Assembly: GCA_051155755.1 (NCBI GenBank)
Contig: DAXETY010000112.1
Span: forward strand, 1-28,182
DNA: 28,182 bases
Direction of reading: 5' to 3'
Source of the DNA: DAXETY01 sp051155755
GTDB taxonomy: Bacteria; Desulfobacterota; Desulfobacteria; Desulfobacterales; SG8-13
Shown: piece after piece, positions 25,701-28,182 of the stretch
Layout: every line of letters begins with the position of its first letter
Position numbering within the stretch: the stretch's first letter is position 1
Notes under the pieces: generated by a model
Database searches by the model: none
Told to the model about the DNA's origin: nothing
What the model saw: only the letters and a program-made list of their open reading frames with translations
Translations under genes and position numbers: made by a program

Positions 25701-26158
25701 CGGAAGCCCCCAGCGCCGTCATCCGTTCATTGGACATGTACGTCTTTGAAATTGACCGACCCGCGGGGCAGCCGGTCGACACCGTCGCGCAGGGGAATTC
25801 GCCGCTGGAAAATACCGGAAACGCAGCAGCCTCCGGGCCGGCTGAAACCGAGCCCGGGGAGCCGGTGCAGGTGGAAAGATCCGGGGATGCGGTTTCCGGG
25901 CCGACAGAATCCGGGACAGTGGACAATGCGGGAGCAGAGGCGCAACGTCCACCGGATGCGGCGGCTGGAGCGGAAGATGCCGAAACCCCGGAGGAGACAT
26001 CGAACGAGGAACCCGGGAAAGTTTCTGAATCCATGAATCCGGATGAAACCGAAACCGCGGAGCCCATTGAAGATCCGGACACCGAATCCACCGCAGCGAG
26101 CCGTGCTGTGCGTGAGGAAGCGGATACGGGCCTTGCTGCCGGTGCCGCCGTGCAGTGA
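22715..26158 (+). CDS. Large TPR-repeat lipoprotein with acidic disordered C-terminal tail
   Basis: The 1147-residue product begins with a lipoprotein signal whose lipobox is LSGC, giving lipidated Cys18. The next residue is Gln, not Asp, which favours outer-membrane sorting. A Pro/Thr-rich linker (about residues 85-165) precedes a long array of TPR-like helical pairs from about residue 170 to 960 (for example QMSRAYEELGRTEEAMAVMD). From about residue 1015 to the end the protein is low-complexity, rich in Glu, Pro, Ala, Ser and Thr and strongly acidic. This can act as a flexible tether. The ATG overlaps the preceding stop. Large TPR lipoproteins beside TolQ/ExbD genes recall TPR components of the Myxococcus Glt gliding complex, though similarity here is one of architecture only. 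Role inferred: main periplasmic scaffold attached to the outer membrane. Confidence 0.83.
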   Translation: MSWMRWFLIAALVVLSGCQTTVDKGTIGQLRDVQIEIKEEKIEGGLDKAMMGYQHFLEETPDSALAPEAIRRLADLKIEKEYGTITEGSTPTDKGGAPTEPKPRKRLTAPEPVVRPLAAGIETAAPADPGKPPRPQTTESDADFENRASQSLPSAVPPPNGDGLAAPIDDLDRASTREAIALYQKLLNDHPLYERNDQVLYQMSRAYEELGRTEEAMAVMDRMVRQYPRSRYIDEVQFRRAEHFFAHKHYLDAEEAYASVVDMGVGSSYYELALYKLGWTFYKQEFYEEGLHRFIALLDHKVSVGYDFEQTEDEPEHKRTEDTFRVISLSFSNLGGSDVVVEYFERHGNRSYEHNVYSNLAEFYFDKRRYADASATYSAFVSRNPFHKLAPNFHMRVIEIHAAGGFPSLVLESKKAFATTYGLKAEYWQYFEPEARPDVLGHLKTNLTDLANHYHASYQNPKLAEDKKANFKEALHWYREFLASFPMDTESPVINYQLADLLMENQSFGAAAVEYEKTAYDYPEHENASQAGYAAVYAYREHLAAVAPEKQAAVKEEVVRSSLKFADTFPGHEKAAIVLGAAADDLYVMKQFEPALAAAGKLIETFPKADTEVVRAAWLVVGHASYELERYPEAENGYLKVLALLPAGDKTRDERIDNLAASIYQQGDQARTAEDYRTAADHFLRVGRMAPTSTIRPTAEYDGAAALIQLEDWETAATVLNRFRRDFPGHELQPEVTKKIAFVYRQSGRLSLAAAEYERIETESRDDEVRMEALLVAAELYIEDGKRSKALEVYQRYVGYFPQPVEVNLETRNKIAEILKEQKEREAYLNELRQIVAIDAAAGSARTDRTRYLAAGAALVLAEVVYEQFTAVRLVQPFETNLLTKRNLMKTAVQQFNRLIEYEFGEFTAAATFYLAEIYGHFSKALMTSERPEGLSPLELEQYELAIEEQAYPFEEKAIEVHESNLELISHGIYNDWIDKSLQKLAKFMPARYAKPEAPSAVIRSLDMYVFEIDRPAGQPVDTVAQGNSPLENTGNAAASGPAETEPGEPVQVERSGDAVSGPTESGTVDNAGAEAQRPPDAAAGAEDAETPEETSNEEPGKVSESMNPDETETAEPIEDPDTESTAASRAVREEADTGLAAGAAVQ

Positions 26159-26175
26159 GTCTGTTTCGCAAAACC

Positions 26176-26180
26176 GGGAG
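26176..26180 (+). promoter_or_regulatory. Ribosome-binding site fixing the start of the small TPR lipoprotein
   Basis: GGGAG lies 7 nt upstream of ATG 26188. The longer frame opens with GTG 26155, overlapping the preceding stop, and has no comparable site; it would also push the lipoprotein signal far from the N-terminus. Confidence 0.6.
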
Positions 26181-26187
26181 CAGTGCG

Positions 26188-26883
26188 ATGAGACACAAGA
26201 TTATGGGAAAGCGGCAAAAGTCAAAAACTTGCAGATGGTTCGTTATGATCGGTCTTCTGGCAGCGCTGGCATTTATCGGCGGATGTGCCACCGGTGGAAA
26301 GGATCGGTCGAAGTCGGCCCCGATGGAATCGTCGGCCGGCCAGGGGCCGACGGTAGCGCCGCTTCCGGAGGGCCGACAGGGCTTTGTCATCCGGGAGGTG
26401 CCCCAGTTGGGCGAGGCGTCCCGCAGAGATTTCGACCGCGCCGTCGACCTGCTCGAAGCGCAGGACTACCAGGGGGCGGCCGAATTGCTGGAGACCGTCA
26501 TCGGGGCGTCTCCCGGTGTTACGGCGCCTTACATCAATCTGGCGATCGCCTACCGGCATCTGGACCAGCCGGAGAAGGCCGAGGGGCATCTGAAAACGGC
26601 CCTGGAGCTGGTTCCGGACCACCCGGTTGCCTGCAATGAACTCGGTTTGCTGTATCGCAAAAGCGGTCGCTTCGATGAAGCCCGGGCCATGTATGAGCAG
26701 GCGCTGGCAGGTTTTCCGCAGTACTTGCCGGCCCACCGCAACCTGGGCATTCTCTGTGACCTCTACCTCGGCGACCTGGAATGCGCACTCGAGCATTACG
26801 AGGTTTACAGCCGGGCCCGACCCGAGGATGAGCAGGTGCAACTATGGATCGCTGATCTGCGCCTGCGGTTAGGTATTAATTAA
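26188..26883 (+). CDS. TPR-repeat lipoprotein
   Basis: The 231-residue product has a basic n-region, a hydrophobic segment and the lipobox IGGC, giving Cys33 with Ala at +2 (outer-membrane sorting expected). A low-complexity linker (34-60) leads to four consecutive TPR units at about residues 79-111, 112-145, 146-179 and 180-213, with canonical positions visible in NLAIAYRHLDQPEKAEGHLK and ELGLLYRKSGRFDEARAMYE. The size and lipobox-plus-four-TPR layout resemble PilF/Pal-associated TPR lipoproteins that help assemble outer-membrane multimers; a pilotin-like job for the barrel or giant protein is possible but unproven. It is 29 bp downstream of the large TPR lipoprotein gene and in the same operon. 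Confidence 0.85.
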   Translation: MRHKIMGKRQKSKTCRWFVMIGLLAALAFIGGCATGGKDRSKSAPMESSAGQGPTVAPLPEGRQGFVIREVPQLGEASRRDFDRAVDLLEAQDYQGAAELLETVIGASPGVTAPYINLAIAYRHLDQPEKAEGHLKTALELVPDHPVACNELGLLYRKSGRFDEARAMYEQALAGFPQYLPAHRNLGILCDLYLGDLECALEHYEVYSRARPEDEQVQLWIADLRLRLGIN

Positions 26884-26911
26884 AATTTTAATTTCAATGA
26901 TTTTTTACAAT
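26878..26911 (+). promoter_or_regulatory. AT-rich palindrome between genes; possible weak internal promoter or attenuator
   Basis: AATTAAAATTTTAATT (26878-26893) is a perfect palindrome overlapping the stop of the TPR lipoprotein. A T6 run follows (26901-26906), then TACAAT (26906-26911), a fair -10 box. No good -35 was found at the right distance. In an otherwise GC-rich operon this 50-bp AT island stands out and precedes the motor genes. The all-AT stem would make a poor terminator. Confidence 0.3.
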
Positions 26912-26933
26912 TTCCGAGCTCGAGAGAGGCGCC

Positions 26934-27221
26934 ATGATTCGAACACTGAAACTTAGCCTTTGTTTCCTTCTGCTGTCTGCGGCGGTGGCCTTTGCGCAGG
27001 ATGCCGAGCCGAACGAGGAAACCGACGCCAAAGAGCTTTCCGGTATGTCCATCGTCGGCAACGACGAAGCCCCCAAATCGTTGTATATCGTGCCCTGGAA
27101 AAGCTCGGAAATCGGAGTGGAAACCAGTTTGAATCGAATGTTGGACGAGGGCGATGTCCCGGTGGACCGGGACGTTTTCGAACGGCAGATCGAATTCTAT
27201 CAGGTAAGCACCGCTCAATAA
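26934..27221 (+). CDS. Small periplasmic protein linked to the TolQ/ExbD genes, function unknown
   Basis: The 95-residue product has a signal peptide (MIRTLK, hydrophobic core, cleavage near AFA|QD at residue 21), an acidic linker (22-35) and a compact segment, residues 37-60, containing SIVGNDEAPKSLYIVPWK. The SLYIVPWK core is hydrophobic and aromatic and looks like a conserved binding peptide. The C-terminal part (64-92) is helical. The ribosome site GAGAGAGG precedes the ATG. It sits 50 bp after the TPR lipoprotein and 24 bp before the proton-channel gene, suggesting a periplasmic partner of the motor. I do not recognise a named family with certainty. Confidence 0.75.
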   Translation: MIRTLKLSLCFLLLSAAVAFAQDAEPNEETDAKELSGMSIVGNDEAPKSLYIVPWKSSEIGVETSLNRMLDEGDVPVDRDVFERQIEFYQVSTAQ

Positions 27222-27245
27222 AGTCGGTGCGCCGGGAGGTTCATA

Positions 27246-27899
27246 ATGGACGTTTTCTATTCAATGGTCGGTTTTTTCCAAAAGGGTGGGCTGTTCATGT
27301 ACCCCATTCTGCTGGTGTTTGCCGTGGGGATGGCGATTGCAATCGAACGCTGGATCCAGCTCAAACGGATCCACAGCGCCAATCAGAAGATGTGGCGCAG
27401 CCTGCAGCCGGTGCTGACCGAAGGGGAGTTCGACGCGGCCCGGGAAATGGTCGCCGAGGATAAATCCACCATTTCGCAGATGCTTTCCATGGGTCTGGCG
27501 CGCCAGGGCGCGGTTCGGCGCCGCGACGACATCGAAATCGCCATGGAAGAGAGCATGATGGAGATCATCCCGCAGCTGGAAAAGCGCACCCCTTACGTGG
27601 CGCTGCTGTCGAACATCGCCACGCTGCTGGGGTTGCTCGGCACTATCATGGGGCTGATCGAAGCCTTCACCGCGGTGGCCAACGCCAATCCGGCCGAAAA
27701 GGCCGACCTGCTGTCGGCCAGTATTTCGGTGGCCATGAACACCACGGCTTTCGGTCTGATGTCGGCCATTCCGCTGCTGCTGTTCCATGCCAAGTTGACC
27801 TCCACCACGGGCCACATCGTGGACAATCTGGAGATGGCATCGGTCAAAGCGCTGAACACCATTTCCAATTTTACCAAGCGCCAAATTGAAGCGAGCTGA
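27246..27899 (+). CDS. MotA/TolQ/ExbB family proton-channel subunit
   Basis: The 217-residue product has the family topology: membrane helix 1 at about residues 14-34, a cytoplasmic region with conserved charged helices (35-115), helix 2 at 117-141 (LLGLLGTIMGLIEAF) and helix 3 at 159-181 (VAMNTTAFGLMSAIPLL). Thr133 and Thr167 sit where ExbB/TolQ carry the channel-lining threonines. Family members form pentamers around a dimer of ExbD/TolR and use the proton motive force to drive movement across the periplasm. GGGAGG lies 6 nt before the ATG. The next gene starts 2 nt after its stop. With TPR proteins and an OmpA barrel in the same operon, it likely energises this envelope system rather than siderophore uptake, though it could be annotated exbB or tolQ. 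Confidence 0.92.
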   Translation: MDVFYSMVGFFQKGGLFMYPILLVFAVGMAIAIERWIQLKRIHSANQKMWRSLQPVLTEGEFDAAREMVAEDKSTISQMLSMGLARQGAVRRRDDIEIAMEESMMEIIPQLEKRTPYVALLSNIATLLGLLGTIMGLIEAFTAVANANPAEKADLLSASISVAMNTTAFGLMSAIPLLLFHAKLTSTTGHIVDNLEMASVKALNTISNFTKRQIEAS

Positions 27900-27901
27900 T
27901 T

Positions 27902-28182
27902 ATGACCAGACGCAGTTTTCGAAAAAAGCGGATGCAGGAAACCCCGACGCTGGATGTCACCACCTTTTTGAACCTGATGGTGGTGCTCATTCCGTTTTTG
28001 CTCATCAGCGCGGTATTTTCACGGGTTGCGATCATGGAGTTGAGCGTTCCCACCGCCGCGGGTGGCGGCGAATCGACCACGCCGAACTTCTCGATCGAAG
28101 TGATCGTTCGCCAGGCCGGGCTGGAGATCGCCAACGGGTCGACCGTGGAAGCTGCGATTCCCAAAAAAAACGGTGAATACGA
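27902..28182 (+). CDS. ExbD/TolR family subunit, truncated by the window edge
   Basis: The first 93 codons are present and the frame runs off the right edge. A short basic cytoplasmic N-terminus (MTRRSFRKKRM) is followed by one membrane helix (about residues 18-40) and the start of the periplasmic domain. It aligns without gaps to ExbD around the helix: VTTFLNLMVVL here against VTPFIDVMLVL in E. coli ExbD. The functionally essential membrane aspartate (ExbD Asp25) is therefore Asn24 (AAC, 27971-27973) and the preceding Pro is Thr. The gene starts 2 nt after the channel subunit. Either this is a variant subunit that pairs with a second, canonical ExbD further downstream, or Asp19 (TLDVTT), six residues earlier, has taken over. 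The family call is firm; the energy-coupling role of this particular subunit is uncertain. Confidence 0.88.
   Translation, partial: MTRRSFRKKRMQETPTLDVTTFLNLMVVLIPFLLISAVFSRVAIMELSVPTAAGGGESTTPNFSIEVIVRQAGLEIANGSTVEAAIPKKNGEY

Overview
The window looks like a Gram-negative, GC-rich, Desulfobacterota/Deltaproteobacteria-type chromosome. Grounds: lipoproteins and an outer-membrane barrel, a -24/-12 (sigma-54) promoter, a GEMM-I riboswitch, and a TPR/TolQ/ExbD gene set. The taxon is an inference; no phylogenetic marker is present. No complete RNA gene, IS element or CRISPR array was seen.

Left edge (1-290): no protein gene. Bases 191-234 are the 3' 44 nt of a tRNA-Glu(TTC), without its 5' half, followed at once by a strong terminator. 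To its left lie short, regularly spaced direct repeats. This is what the far end of an element integrated into a tRNA-Glu gene looks like, so host sequence probably begins near 191 and mobile DNA lies to the left.

Minus-strand pair (367-3247): a lysine/alanine-rich histone H1-like protein lies downstream of a 726-residue protein that fuses a C39-type cysteine-peptidase-like domain to two consecutive M14/AstE-type zinc-hydrolase domains.

Control region (3248-4003): a large, AT-richer divergent spacer. It holds a good sigma-54 promoter (3715-3730) and then a GEMM-I cyclic-dinucleotide riboswitch (core about 3786-3827). The residue that sets ligand choice reads G, which predicts c-di-GMP rather than cGAMP.

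Plus-strand operon (4004 to the right edge, cut off): nine tightly packed genes. (1) A 3705-residue exported protein built of about 18 DUF11-like repeats plus SdrD/Cna-B-like modules. (2) A 1699-residue protein with three OmpA-like domains and a large C-terminal outer-membrane barrel. (3) A small exported coiled-coil/beta protein. (4) An exported alpha-helical repeat protein. (5) A 1147-residue TPR lipoprotein. (6) A smaller TPR lipoprotein. (7) A 95-residue periplasmic protein. (8) A TolQ/ExbB/MotA-type proton-channel subunit. (9) An ExbD/TolR-type subunit whose usual membrane aspartate is asparagine.

Working model (inference): one c-di-GMP-controlled transcription unit encodes a giant fibrous surface or periplasmic protein, an outer-membrane/peptidoglycan anchor, a periplasmic TPR scaffold and an inner-membrane proton motor. 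This would be a trans-envelope force-transmitting machine, analogous in logic (not shown to be homologous) to Ton, Tol-Pal and the Myxococcus Agl-Glt gliding apparatus.
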